A stretch of 64,000 bases of DNA from Eucalyptus grandis (GCF_016545825.1 NC_052614.1:32265669-32329668), one strand, 5' to 3'. Positions 10,457-23,335 are shown, numbered from the stretch's first letter. Numbers and translations: made by a program. The notes: a model not told the origin generated them from the sequence alone.

Positions 10457-12676
10457 TGCTGACGCCTAAATTTCGTTTTTTAATTAATTAAGTTTTTTAT
10501 TATTTATTTTGCCTTTTTCGGATAACAAAACAAATAAAAACAGCAAAAAAAGCAAAAGCAACCAGCCCCTTTTCTTTCCTTTTTTTCCTCCACTTGGGCC
10601 TAGGGCCCGTCCCTCTTTTCCCAAATCCAACCCGGCCCCCTTTTCTTCTTCTTCTTCTTCCTTCTTCCATCTTCCCCTATGCCTCTGCAGCTCACGCGCA
10701 TAGAGGACACCGACGCACGAAGGACAACCTACGGCCGAGGAGAGTAGGCCGACGTCAATCGGAGAGCATAAGATCTCGGGCGCCATTAATGCTGAGCAGG
10801 CTTCGCTGGATAAGCTCATATGGGATGCCGGTTCGACCGGCGGAGGCCGTTCGGCTTGCGAAGATTGGCGGTCAAAGCTCCGTCGACTGGCCACCCCCTC
10901 ACCTATAAATAGCAAGCCACAAGCTTCGTCGAAGGGCACGGCGAACTCGGAGATCTTCCCTTGAGAGACTTCAGGGGAGAATCAAAGAGCGAGCACGCGA
11001 GAGATTGGGTCGCGAAGCTCAAACGACCTCCCTCCGAGAGACTTCAGGGGAGGTCGGCAGCAAGCGAGCCCGAGGAGGAGAGATCCGAGTGGGTGGAGGT
11101 TGAGTGAGAGGGAAACTGGAGGAGGGGAGTTCTGAGCAGAGGAGGTTCGAGATCTGTAAGGCGGGGGTTGCAAGAGAGGGTCGGCCAAGGTTCATATCTG
11201 CGGTTCTTGCTGCTGTCGTTGCCACCGGACGTTGTGCCGACGCCGTTGCCTCGACCAAGTCCCGACGTCGTTGCCTTGAAGGCTCACTGTCCTTCCCCCA
11301 CGAAGCTGTTGCTATGACCGATCTGCCGATGCCACGCCCGATGAAGCTGAGTGGCCGCCGTCATTGCCCTGTCATTGCCACCGGACGTTGTGCGCGCCGT
11401 CGCCTCGACCAAGTCCCGATGTCGTTGCCTTGAAGGCTCGCTGTCGTTCCCCCCGAAGCTATTGCCGTGACCGATCCGCCGACGCCACGCTAGATCGGAA
11501 GGCCGGGTGGCCGCCGTCATTGCCCGTCACCACCACCGTTCGCCACCTCGTCACGGACGGGTAACAATAGTCATCACCGCCGCTGGTCACGTCGTCACTA
11601 TCGCATTCCCCTCTCTCGAACCGTGTCGCCACCGACCACACCAACACAGCCGCGTTGTCGCTCATCCTCGCCGTCCTCCTAAGCGGTTTTTCACCATCGT
11701 TGCCGCCATCGTCGAGGTCAAGTCCGTCGTCGCCGCCGTCTACCCGGCGACGTCTCGGTCCCCCTCACCGGCGTCGCAAAAAGAACGAAGGGAAAGGAGG
11801 CCGGGAACCGGGTCGATTCGCGGGTCCGTCCAACCCGGTTTCCTTATTTCCGGGTAGGGTTTCCGGGTCGGACGCACTCGTCGGGCGATTTCGAACTTGG
11901 GCCAGGTCATTTCAAATAGCGAGGCTCTTGGGCCGCGATTAAAAAAAAAAAGAAATGTCGGGCTGCGTTGCAAGCCCATCGCGTTACGGGCGAACGGCCC
12001 GAGTCGGACCCAACCCACGGACCTAATCCGGGTCGGTTTTTCTATTATTTTAAATAATATTTTAATAAATAAATAAAAATAAATAATTTATTTTCAAAAA
12101 ATGATTTATTTTCGAAAAATATTTAAAAAATAGTAAAAAATATTTTATTTTCCGAAAAATAAAACAATAAAAAATATTTCATATTTTCAAAAAAAAAATG
12201 CCAAAAATCCAAAAAAATGACAAAAAAGACTTGTATTTTCCAAAAAATACCAAAAAAAATCCAAAAAGTCCCCTTTATGTCCAAAAAAATATATAAAGAC
12301 CCAAAAAAATGTTTTTCCTCCCCACAAATACATGGAGAATCCCTCAAAAATCCAAAAGCCTTAGGGCTTAAACAAGATTAGGTACCAAAAGGTTATTAGT
12401 GATTAACTAGTGTAATCAAGTCCCCGACCCTAATTTCTCTGGTTGCGCAGGAGCAAGTATTTCTCCCGATATTTCGTTTGGGTTTCTAATCGACCCACCT
12501 CAAATTGATTAGTGGTGACTCCGTTTTAAAATTAATTTATAGGTTAAAAACTTAGACTATTAAAGTCGTGAATTGGTGGACTTGGGAGAGTCCGGGCCTA
12601 ATAAATTCAACCAAGCCATTAGCCTCCATCGGCGCCCGTACCCAATTGCGGGCGCCGAAAAAAAGAGGTCACGACA
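10457..12676 (+). repeat. 5' LTR of the nested gypsy element
   Basis: Starts TGCTGACGCC, ends CACGACA. The central part is GC-rich (CGCCGTCG-rich words giving spurious ORFs on both strands) and the 3' third is very A/T-rich (12030-12350). A TATA-type CTATAAATAGC is at 10903-10913, with a related site in the 3' LTR. Collinear with 23336-25565 with many substitutions and small indels. Confidence 0.92.
10904..10910 (+). promoter_or_regulatory. TATA box of the gypsy LTR
   Basis: TATAAAT in the context CACCTATAAATAGC; the same context recurs in the 3' LTR at 23807-23813. Likely core promoter for retroelement transcription, with the start expected about 30 bp downstream. Confidence 0.6.
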
Positions 12677-12678
12677 GC

Positions 12679-12697
12679 TTGGCGACTTCACTGGGGA
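12679..12697 (+). promoter_or_regulatory. Primer binding site of the gypsy element
   Basis: TTGGCGACTTCACTGGGGA begins 2 bp after the LTR end. TGGCGAC...CTGGGGA resembles the PBS type used by Tat/Ogre-lineage gypsy elements. The tRNA itself was not verified. Confidence 0.65.
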
Positions 12698-13215
12698 ATA
12701 TTTGAGGACTTAGGCCGTTTTATCTTGTTTAAGCACTTTAATGACTTGTTTTGTTTTTTATCTTTATACAGGTCAATAGCTTAAATGTTTATTTGAATTT
12801 TGGTTAAAATAGATTGTTTTGTGATTATAAACTATTGTGCATGCTTTACTATTTTAGCACTACATATGGCACACACAACCCGGCCGTCTGACCTGGGCCG
12901 CCATAGGATATTTAGGATGGTGTTAAGAAAGATACGGCTTCGGATGCGAGACTACGTCATAAGGTTATCTTTCTTTTCCCCGAATTTCTTTAGCCGAGGT
13001 TAAGAGGGTATGCTGCTAATGCGAGACTGCGACGGGCATCACCTTTTTAATTTCAACAAACCTTCTCAGTTAGAAAGCGAGCTGCACATCCCATGCGCAT
13101 GTCCTTGTGTTTGTCATTTTTCTTTAAAAGCAAAGTAATTTCTTTACTTTTACTCAGTCTTTTTATTGGCCCATGGCAATCTAAGGTAGGTTTTTCGAGT
13201 CTCAGTTTATATGCG
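12698..13215 (+). other. Leader of the gypsy element
   Basis: 5' untranslated region between the PBS and the first ORF. No ORF with recognisable content; contains two related phrases ending GCGAGACT (near 12945 and 13020). Confidence 0.5.
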
Positions 13216-14447
13216 ATGGGAGGAGACGATATCCAGTTTATTCCCACCCCTAAAGCAGAGCTCTTCAGATGGTGGGGTCAATTGGACCAATTTGCCCAAG
13301 AGCGCGTGAAAACCAAAGTCGGCCATCTCCTATCATTATTCCAAATCTCTGTTCATCCCGAAGTCCACGCAGCCATGGCACATTTCGGTGCCCAAGGACA
13401 TCCACTTTTATGTTCGGTGGGTTCGAGCTAACCCCAACTCTAGAGGAATATAGCATCATCACTGGACAGTCTCTTGAGAATCAGCTTGTTAAGCCACCAA
13501 TAGGCATTGACCCGTTGCGTGGGTTAGCACGGCTTTTAAGAACTGAAGTCCATGTTGTGAGGCGAATTCATGAAAACAACCATAACACCTGCCCACTAGC
13601 ATTTTTTATTGCATGTTTTGAAAATCAACCCATGACCCAAAAAAGTGAAATTTTCCTTCTAGCCTTTTTCGGGTTCATCATTTTTCTCCATCAAAGAAAC
13701 GCCATAAGTCCCTCAATGGCATGGGTGGTTGATCAAGTTTTGAGAGGGCAAAACTGCGTCAACATGATTTTAGCCAAAATGTTTTTGTCTCTTAATCGTT
13801 TTAAAGAAAACACGGAAAAAATCATGCGAGCCTCCCCGGAAATTTTGCAAGTTTGGTTCTTTTCTCACTTAAGCGAATTTTGATGCCTCATGCAATCATC
13901 CGAAAATGATTTCGAAAATCCATTACAGAAGTTTGTGATGCTAGAACCATATATTCCCAACCAAAACTATTTTAACTGGATAAATTTCTTAAGAGACCCC
14001 ACTCCTGAGACATTCCAATGGTGTGATGGTTGGTTTCGTGAAAAGAGAACTCGCTTTGCTTACAGACAAAGCCATCCAATTCCATTGCTCGGCCTCACCG
14101 GTGGCACTCCCTATTACCCATATAGGGTGGCTCGACAGTATGGAGCACTTCAAGAAATCCTGCCACTTTCCAGGAAGAAAATACATCCACTCCATTTTAC
14201 CCACCCAAGTCGTGACTATGCATTCGAGATTGCCATTGTCGAAAAGACATGGAGCAAGTGCCATCGCAAAAGAATCGTAGTACCTGAAGGGCTTGAGGAA
14301 GAAGAAAAAGCCCACCACGCCTCTACATCCTACATCCACAACCATCGTATTCCGACAAAATTGAAGCCATCGGTCCCTCACCCAATCAGCGAGATTAGCC
14401 AGCACGAGCAAGCAGAGCTTATGCAAAGGGATTTGGGAATAGACTAG
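13216..14447 (+). pseudogene. DUF7745-like ORF1 of a Tat/Ogre-type element
   Basis: Starts MGGDDIQFIPTPKAELFRWW, shifts frame around 13380-13430, continues through FGGFELTPTLEEYSIITG (a hallmark of the plant DUF7745 / ORF1 family), has an in-frame TGA at 13881-13883, and resumes as NYFNWINFLRDPTPETFQWCDGWF to a stop after 14447. Full length would be about 400 codons. In Ogre-like elements such an extra ORF lies between the 5' LTR and gag; its function is unknown. One frameshift and one nonsense codon make this copy inactive. The family name is from motif recognition, not a search. Confidence 0.75.
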
Positions 14448-14754
14448 ATACATATCTTAGAGCCAGTTCAAGGAAGCAGGCATCCTCACAAGAACAAGGC
14501 TCCCCATCGCATATAAAATAGCAATCATGTGCCCCTTAGTGTTAATATCGTGAAAGTTTTGTCCCATTGTTTAGGGACTTTTGTTTAATATTCAATACTT
14601 CCTTCTGTCATTTCAATTTCAAGTTTTAGATGTCAGAAGTCTGCGGTCTATAAAATCCTCTTTTGATAAATAAAAAAGCAGTTAGACCATTGCCATGGGT
14701 CAATCTTTGTTTACTTTCGTACTCATTCGTTGTTTTCGCGACGACAGGTAATTA

Positions 14755-16566
14755 TGAATCATCGACTATCAGCCACCCGCGAATGGCCTCACGTAATAGG
14801 GCCTGATCAGAATGATGTACAAAATCGCCTCGCCAACATTGAAGACGGCGTAAGACAGATGTCTATTGTCCTTCGACAACTCTCGAGACAAATGGAATCC
14901 ACTCAAGCTGAGCCCAACTCCGTAGTTGCTTTAAGCACCGTCATGACACCCGTAAATTTGCCAGAGAATAACCATCATAGACAGTTTGAAAATATCATGA
15001 AAAAGTTAAACCAACTGCAAGGGCAGAATCCCATGGACTTGTCCAATTATCTCGGCATTAAGATCCCTAAAGAGCTCAAAGCACCTAAATGCGAAAGGTA
15101 TGCTGATACCTCCCGCCCAGAGACCTACTTGCAGGCCTACCTGGTTCGAAAGATGGTTCAATTGTACCAATCAAGCTTGACTGGCCCCGCCTTGCGATGG
15201 TACATTGTCAGGAAGATTAGTCCCCTTAAGACCTGGAGGGAACTAATTCATGTTTTCCACCAAGAATATGATATTGATATCAACCCTGACATCGCCTTGC
15301 CCTACGAAGAACCGATGGTCGCGGAGCACGAGGAGCCGTTAGTTTGATGAGATAGGGGAAGAAGATGTCAATGAAGCCTCACATGATAAATGGGCAACTG
15401 AGCAGCATCCTATTGCTGAAAAATTTCCCACTGGGAAAAACAAGGAGCCTATGTACGAAGTCAAAAACACAGAACCCGTTCAAAACCGGGGCATGACAGG
15501 ACAACTCCCCAAGCTTATTGCAAGAGCTAGGGTTCAAAGAATACCGACCCCTATCAACCTAGAGAGGGAAGCAAAGAGTGAAGCTCCACTATCTCTCACT
15601 TCCATTGACGGGGGGAATCAAGCGGCGAAACGAATGGCCTTACTCAAAAGGTCTGGACCAGGAGCCAAGAAAAGAAAGCCTAAACAAATCAATTCAACAT
15701 CTACCACTGAGTATAGGCGAAATTTGATAGCTGATGAGCCAATGCACCAAATCTTCAAGCATTCCCTGGAGTACAACCCTAAGGACTTCTAGTCCCTAGG
15801 ATACAATCCCAAGGACTACCGGTGTTATATAGATGAAATCGGCCATTCATCGTATAACTGCTTTCTACCCACACACAGGGTCAAAAGCCTGTTAGAAGAG
15901 GGAACATTCGTCTTTATCCACTATGATCCCAATGAACTACTAAACTTGTCACCCGACCATGAAGATAACTTAAATGCCTCATCCTCGTTTGGTGATTTTG
16001 ACCCGGAAGAAAGCAATGGGATAATCTCGGCAGAGTCCAGTTTTCCTAAAACAGAAAAATTCAACACTACAACAAATATGCAATGGGAAAACCAGTGGCC
16101 TAACCATAATACATCAAGCCCACCTTGCACTCATAGGATCATGACCCCTGGAGAGATGTAGATACCTAATCTCCACAAGTATAATGGCACAACTTGCCCC
16201 GTGGCTCATTTAAAATATCTACATGCTGAAATGAGTCGGTACTATAGCCTAATGTCATTCACAACTCGGGCCTTCTAAGAAAGTCTTATAGGGCCTGCAT
16301 TGCAATGGTTCATCATGACAGATATCTACCTCATGAGAGATTGGAATGATCTATCTTCTGCATTCCTGCTTCAGTATCAAAGCCAAATTGGAATTGAACT
16401 GCCTTGCGAGAACTTGGTTCACTTTAAAAGAAGACCAATGGAAGATTTTCGAGCATATGCAAGGAGGTGGAAGGCTTTTATGATGCAAACCTACCCTCAA
16501 CTGGCCGAAGAAGAAATGATGAAGGTGTTCATAGGAGCTTCACCTCACAAGTATCGTTGTTGGTAA
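14755..16566 (+). pseudogene. gag remnant with two capsid-like segments
   Basis: Begins MNHRLSATREWPHV. A first gag-core segment (TGPALRWYIVRKISPLKTWRELIHVFHQEY) lies near 15180-15270, and a second similar one (GPALQWFIMTDIYLMRDWNDLSSAFLLQY) near 16295-16380, followed by FKRRPMEDFRAYARRWKAF. Between them the frame is broken by stops (for example at 15345-15347, 15792, 16161). No zinc knuckle or protease follows. Two tandem copies of the same capsid fold may reflect internal duplication or fusion of two related elements. The protein would have coated retroelement RNA. Confidence 0.75.
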
Positions 16567-16639
16567 CATGGTTTGCACTTCCGTAGCTTCAATGAAGTGA
16601 TCCTCTCATGCGAATACTTCGAGTCTACTAGAGGCGAGG

Positions 16640-19600
16640 AATTCTCAGGCACTTGATTTCAGAATCAACACTATCAAAGTGCTCCTTTTTCATAGGAGTT
16701 TTCATGGGTTTTGCTTGTTTTTATAATTTCATGTTTCTTATCATGTCTAGTGTGCTACTATTGCATTTTCCATTCCAGTAATCTAATGTACAGTTCTAAT
16801 ATTTTGTTTTAAGAACATGAGGCGGTATTCCAAACCAGTCCGGTGATGCTATCCAACCATGAAAAAAATATCATCCAAGGAGAATATTGAGGGCTAGGCT
16901 TCCTCATGCTTTCTTCCCCCCAAAAAAATATATACTTTTGAAAACCAAAAATGTTTCATTACCAAAAGCTTTCGTCAAAACAAGATGTTAAATTATATTT
17001 GTTTTTCTGACTCACTCCCTTCATATCTCAGAATATCATCCATGTTCCCTTTGACTTAGTGTGATATGGGGCATTTGAAGCTAGCGCATCATGTGAACTC
17101 GCTAAATTCGAAGACACCCTGCCAAGAAAATGGGGGCAAATAGAAAGAATCATCCCATTTAAAATATGTAAGTTTATTCTCTAAATATAATTTTGAAAAT
17201 GATATCCTCTCTCTTCTATTTACAGGAAACGAAAGATACGACGTAATAGGTACAGGCATACGGTTGAAATCAAGTCGTCCCCAAGAGCTCTGTGCACTCC
17301 ACCTCACTCCTGCCCAACTCCTTCTCAAGCCGGATCAATATCTTTTCCCCACAACGTGCCCAAGCAATTAGATGCTGTGATTTCATCAATGGGATTTCCA
17401 GCTTTGACAAGCCAAGAAGCACAGAAAAGGAATTTCTTCTCTTGAATTGGCTACTATCAACAAGGAGAAAATCTAGATAGTTGAGGCAATCTCTAGCCCC
17501 CTATTTCAAATGATGACTAATGGCCTAGAAACCTCACTTCGTACTCCAGACGCATGCTCTCGCAAGAAGTAATTGCCATCAGAGAATTGGAGGTTTTGAT
17601 TGTCCATCTCAGATTCCATAAAAGCTTGAAGTACATGAGTTTGCTCAATGCTGTTAATGGTCATATGGTCAAAGACAAAATGCCACAGAAGGAAGGCGTT
17701 GAAGATGATTCAACGACCATCAATCATGCATACATGGCCACAAATGAGGAAGGCCAATTGAAAGAAATGTCAAACTATGTCAAGATGAAGAGGCTATGAT
17801 TGACATTCAAATATTCCTAGGGGTCATCAAATATAAACTTTGGGGAAGAGTAATTTGATATCGTTTCCAATACTCCCAGTGTCTGAACTCACTTTTGACA
17901 TATATTCTCCTATTGGCAGGAAGCATCAGGATTCAAGAGCCAAACTTGATGGTTAGGTTTGGCAAATCAATATTGGCCAAGCTAATACATGGAAATGACT
18001 CGTATCAAATTCACCTGACTTCGTGTAAAAGGACATGTCATCCAGAAGCTGGTTTGGTTAAATGAAAAAAAAAAAAGCGCACTACTGATGCCACCGGTGC
18101 CTTAGCCTAGTGCAGGAGAATAATTGACCTAACGAAGCAAAATACATAGAACTTCATGTCCCACTTGCACTTCAAGTCCATCCAATCGTCTGCAAACCAG
18201 TGAAGGGTAATGTTGTATCACTTCCGAGTTATTCGACTCTTGAAAGAGCTTATGACTAACAAGATCCCTTTTATCTGTTGCAGGATCACTTGACCGTAAA
18301 AAATGCGGATTATAAGGAGAGACATGTCAAACTCCGATAAGTTCTCCTAAGCAAAATGACGTCCTGAGTAATCACCAAAGCAAAAGACAAAAAATCTTCA
18401 GGCCTCAACTCACATTTGATTTTGGCCAGACTAATTGATCTACTTGTACATCTTCTCTTCTACAGGGGCAAAAGCAGAGATGCCCAATCAGATTCCCAAT
18501 CCTTGGCTGATCATTCATGTGTCATATCTCTAATCAATAAGGACAACCATCGACATTTGCGAATAACCCTTTTGATGTTCAAAATTTAACATATTTGGAA
18601 ACACCATTATGTTAACTCCTAAAGTTGTCAATAGGGTCTTTTTTGAGTCAAAACCATTCACTTGTTTTGAAGAGTTCAAACTCCATCATATCCAAAATGT
18701 TGCATGTCGTTTCCAGATGAATTCTACATGATGAATTTGTCTGTCTAAGTCACTAATTCCACCAAGGATTATTAGAATAGACAGCTAAGTGAAGAATACA
18801 AGATTGATTGAGCATGCTGGATGAGGTACGTTAGAATGATGAAAGGCAAGCCATATCCTACACACAGTCCCCCATCTAGATACTTGTGAGATGAGTGCAG
18901 AAGATTCCATGACTGCAGGGTAAAGAGTTTTCTCGCGAATGGTACGATAACCAAAATAGTGAGAGGCATTTCATTGCTCACCCCTTTGAGCCCTATACAC
19001 TGGTGAAGCTTCTCTCATATCCCCGTCAAGAACCACCCCACACCTGGGTAGATCAGAGGCGAAGCAACATCACAAGGTGAGAAGAGAGATAGAAATTTTC
19101 TTACTCGCACTTGCATCAATCTTCGGGTTTCCTTATTGCATATGAACAATCACGTTAATTTAAGTGCCATAGAATGACGAAGAGCAATTATTTCTCTATA
19201 CACTTGTATTCATTATACAACCCAATTGAGTCTGTAATTTCACCCTCACATGGAGGCAAAACATAAGTTACTACCATTTAAGCAGCATAGCCTAGAGCAC
19301 CTACTGAAGATGAAGACTCAAGAGTCTAATAATGGTGCTTCGATTGAACTTGCCTAGGCCGGTTCCTCTAACGACAAGAATGAAAAAACATGGGCATATA
19401 AAAGCAGTGTACCTGGTAAAAGCAAGGTCAATGCCCATAAATGAAGAATTGGAATAAAAATAGGGGCATGAAAAAGTAGTGTGCTTGGTAAAAGCAAGGC
19501 CAATGCCCCCCAGTCAAAAATATAGCCACGAAAATGTTGTTGTTGTGGTCCATAGAATCTCCATTTGACAGTGAGAAGAAAGACTGGTGACAAATGCCAA

Positions 19601-20230
19601 GGCAATCACCAGCTCTCACCCTTTTACACATGAATCAAGCCTACATTGCATCCCATTGTAAAAGTCTCTTTAGACTAGGAGCACTTCAATTAACGTAGGA
19701 TTTCATATGTCTATAAGTATCACTCGAAGAAGTACGAGCAAGACTATTGTATCTCTTTTCGCAGGACTCTTGACTTGCAAACCCGAAGATAATCGTGCAG
19801 CACTTCGTTCATGAGCCTTGACCTTGACGGTCCCATTTAATGAGCTATTGACCAAGTCTTCATCACAATTTCAACAAAGACCTCTCACATTGGTAAAGTC
19901 GTACCACTTACAAGAATACTCGAACCCCTACCGATGTGATGACAGTGAAAAGTGTGGTCCTTATAAATCCCGCATCAATGGTCAGGATAGCCTTTTCCAT
20001 GAGAGTGAGCGGAAAGTCCTTTCAGACTGAAAGTCCCTCATTTTGCATGCTCAAGACATCTACATTCTAAATGAAGGTTGTCTTTCAAAATCTTCCCCAA
20101 TGGAACTCAGATAATGCAAAACTGAAAAAATTATCATGCATGAATCCCATTTGAACTCATGAATTTTCAGCATGTACAATCATGTGTGCATAATGTACAA
20201 ATAGCAGACATACTCTCAGAGATTAGAGAT
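16640..20230 (+). other. Non-coding internal region of the gypsy element
   Basis: No pol domain motif was recognised. Small ORFs (17554-17799 and others) show no family signature. Two similar phrases carrying TGGTAAAAGCAAGG and CAATGCCC occur at 19390-19515, an old local duplication. This stretch replaces the pol gene an autonomous element would have. Confidence 0.55.
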
Positions 20231-20269
20231 ATTGCTAGGTAAGCATATCCCTATCCCTATTTTTCTTAA

Positions 20270-20760
20270 AGTACCTACCACTGTCTAGGTGCTCTCTTCT
20301 TGACACTCGACCTATTCGAGTCATCCCTTGAGTTTAGGTGCTTGCAACTGTCTAAGTATCCCCTTGTCTTTGAGTACCCACCACTTGTCAGGTACTCCCT
20401 TTTTCCTGACACTCGACTTGTTCGAGTTGTCCCTAGTGTATTGATACTTGTGACTGACCAAGTATCCCTTTGTCTTAAAGTACCTACCACTATCCAAATA
20501 CTCTCTTCTTGACACTCGACTTATTCGAGTCGTCCCTTGAGTTTGTATGCTTGTGACCGTCTAAGTATCCTCTTGTCTTCGAGTACCGGCCATTGTTCGG
20601 ATACCCTCTTTTCATGACACTTAACCTGCCCGAGTTGTCCCCAAATAATATTAGTAGCTGTTCAAGCACTCCACTGTGTTGTGCACCTGCGGTTACCCAG
20701 CTACCCAGGTGCTCTAGCCCTTTTGAGTGCCTACGACCATCTAGGTAAGCCTTGTGCTAC
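20270..20760 (+). repeat. Minisatellite 1 of the gypsy 3' region (about 120-bp units)
   Basis: Four or so diverged units with the recurring order TGACACTCGAC, TATTCGAGT, GTATCCC..TTGTCTT, GAGTACC..CCA (20297, 20408, 20509, 20615). Non-coding; first of four successive arrays. Confidence 0.7.
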
Positions 20761-20764
20761 ATTC

Positions 20765-21950
20765 AAGTTTATGTTGTCAGGAGGTGGGAGACCTTCATGA
20801 ATATCCAAGGTACGTCCTCGATATTCCCCTTTACCAGGAGGTAAGAGACCTTCACGAATATGCGAGGCACACCCTCAATATTCCCATTACCAGAAGGTGA
20901 GAGACCTTCATGAATATGCGAGGCATTTCCTCGATATTCCCAATTACCAAGAGGTGAGAGACCTTCACAAATATGCGGGGCACGTCCTCGATATTCCCAT
21001 TTCCAGGAGGTGAGAGACCTTCAAGAATATGCGGGGCACGTTCTCGATATTCCCATTTACCAGGAGGTGAGAGACCTTTATGAATATGCGGGGCACGTCC
21101 TCAATATTCCCAACTACCGGGAAGTGAGAGACCTTCACGAATATGCGGGGCATGTCCTCAATATTCCCAACTACCAGGAGGTGAGAGACCTTCACGAATA
21201 TCCCAGGTACGTCTTCGATATTCCCATTTACCAAGAGGTGAGAGACCTTCATGAATATGCGAGGCACGTCCTCGATATTCTCAATTACCAAGAGGTGAGA
21301 GACCTTCATGAATATCCCAGGTACGTCCTCGATATTCCCCTTTACCAGGAGGTGAGAGACCTTCATGAATATCTAAGGTACGTCCTCAATATTCCCCTTT
21401 ACCAGGAGGTGAGGGACCTTCATGAATATGCGAGGCACGTCCTCAATATTCCCAATTACCATGAGGTGAGAGACCTTCATGAATATCCATGGTACATCCT
21501 CGATATTCCCCTTTACCAAGAGGTGAGAGACCTTCATGAATATCCAAGGTACGTCCTCGATATTCCCAATTATCAGGAGGTGAGAGACCTTCATGAATAT
21601 CCCAGGTACATTCTCGATATTCCCAATTACCAAGAGGTGAGAGACCTTCATGAATATGCAAGGTACGTCCTCAATATTCCCCTTTACTAGGAGGTGAGAG
21701 ACCTTCTTGAATATCCAAGGTACGTCCTCAATATTCCCAATTACTAGGAGGTGAGAGACCTTCATGAACATGCAAGGCACATCCTCAATATTCCTAATTA
21801 CTAGGAGGTGAGAGACCTTCATGAATATCCAATCGATATTCCAACTACCAGGAGGTAAGAGACCTTCACTAATATGCGAGACCCATCATCGATATTTCCA
21901 TATATCAGGAGGTGAGAGACCTTCACGAATATCTCAGGTACCCCAATCGA
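20765..21950. repeat. Minisatellite 2: about 20 copies of a 57-58-bp unit
   Basis: Units contain GAGGTGAGAGACCTTCA, GAATAT, a variable GTACGTCCTC and GATATTCCC. Much of the array has an exact 57-bp period, so reading frames stay open on both strands: a 19-residue repeat like RDLHEYPRYVLDIP on plus (21010-21690) and KVSHLLVIGNIEDVP on minus (21373-21822 and 20965-21366). I regard these ORFs as a by-product of the period, not genes. Confidence 0.9.
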
Positions 21951-22235
21951 TACTTGTGATCATCCAGGTATCCTCAAAATTTTGTATTTGTGACCATCCA
22001 AGTACTCTTTCGATACCTGCAAGTAATCAGGTATTTTTCAGCATCTAGTACTTGTGATCATACAGGTACCCCTTCGATACTTGTGAATGTCCAGGTATCC
22101 TCCAATAGTTTGTACTTGTGATCATCCAAGTACCCTTGTGACACCTGCAAAAGCCAAATATCCTTCAAGTTAGTACTTGTGAATATCCAGGTACTCTTTG
22201 ATATGCCTATGAATGTCCAGGTATCTTCCAAAATC
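21940..22235. repeat. Minisatellite 3: GTACTTGTGATCATCCAGGTA-type units
   Basis: Irregular units of about 45-50 bp built on ACTTGTGA, CATCCA, GTA, CTTTCGATACCTGC. Related in wording to array 1 (ACTTGTGAC, AAGTATCC). Non-coding. Confidence 0.7.
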
Positions 22236-22785
22236 GATGCCCTGAGAAAGGTCGACGCATCCTCCCAAGAAAGGTCAAGTTCTAACTGGTGTCTTCGACA
22301 AAAGTCAGACACCCAACAAATCGATGCCCTGAGAAAGGTCGGTGCATCTCCCGAGAAAGGTCGGGTACCAACCGGTGTCTTCGACTGAGGTCAGACACCC
22401 CAACATATCGATGCCCTGAGAAAGGTTGACGCATCCTCCCAAGAAAGGTCAGGTTCTAATTGGTGTCTTCGACAAAAGTCAAACACCCAACAAATCGATG
22501 CCCTGAGAAAGGTCGGCGAATCTCCCGAGAAAGGTCAGGTACCAACCGACGTCTTCAACTGAGGTCAGACACCCCAACATATCGATGCCCTGAGAAAGGT
22601 CGGCGCATCTCCCGAGAAAGGTAGGGTACCAACCGGTATCTTTGACAGAAGTCAGACACCCCAACAAATATGATGCCCTGAGAAAGATCGGCGCATCTCC
22701 CGAGAAAAGTCAGGTACCAACTAGTGTCCTCAATACAGATCAGGCACCCACAAATAGATGCCCTAAGAAAGGTCGGCGCATCTCC
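22230..22785. repeat. Minisatellite 4: about 85-bp units
   Basis: Six to seven units of GATGCCCTGAGAAAGGTCG, GCATC, CCGAGAAAGGTC, ACCAAC..GTCTTC, GACAAAAGTCAGACACCC. Units alternate between two subtypes (AAGTTCTAACTGG against GGTACCAACCGG). Confidence 0.8.
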
Positions 22786-23085
22786 TGTCACGGCGACCGA
22801 AGAAAGGTTCGGGTCCGAGACAAACCACTTATTGCTCTGACAAGCAACCGAAGAATGGTTCAGGCCCTAGAAAAGCATTTTACCGTCACGGCGGCCAAAG
22901 AAAGGTTCAGGTCCAAGGCAAATCACTTATTACTCTAACAGGCGACCAAAGAATGGTTAGGGTCCTGGAAATGCAATTTCCCGTCAAGGCAACCGAAGAG
23001 AGGTTCGGGTCTTAGACAAATTATTGACTGTTTTAACAGGCAACCGAAGAATGGTTCCAAGTCTTGGAAAAGCAACCCCCTAATA
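22785..23085. repeat. Minisatellite 5: about 105-bp units
   Basis: Three units alternating CGAAGAAAGGTTCGGGTCC and CGAAGAATGGTTCAGG, with GGCGACC and CTTATTGCTCTGACA spacers. Last array before the 3' LTR. Confidence 0.75.
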
Positions 23086-23335
23086 TCACCAAGTGAGATA
23101 ACGCCTTGATACTTGCCAAACTCGGGGTTCACACCCTATCTCACTCACTCCCGGTAAGTAACTACAAGTATCTTCTTAACTGTCTTAATATATGTAAAAT
23201 TATATTGCTCTTTTTCCGCATAAAATAATAAGTCCCAAATAAAATATAATCTGCTGCGCGTGCATAGATAAAATTTAGGCATTAGTTTGTCTTTGAATGC
23301 AACCTCTGTGAACTCACCTTCAAAGAGGAGCAATT

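Noticed and set aside
10484..12018. Overlapping ORFs on both strands in GC-rich DNA (and 23382-24904)
   Set aside because: They lie in the LTRs of the gypsy element, consist of biased CGT/CCG words and show no domain. The two LTR copies do not conserve the frames.
13053..14453. Minus-strand ORFs opposite the DUF7745-like ORF
   Set aside because: Shadows of the plus-strand ORF1, which has a recognised family motif.
20765..23085. Regular direct repeats that resemble a CRISPR array
   Set aside because: Units are tandem without unique spacers, of several different periods, and lie inside a plant LTR retrotransposon. No cas gene; the DNA is eukaryotic.
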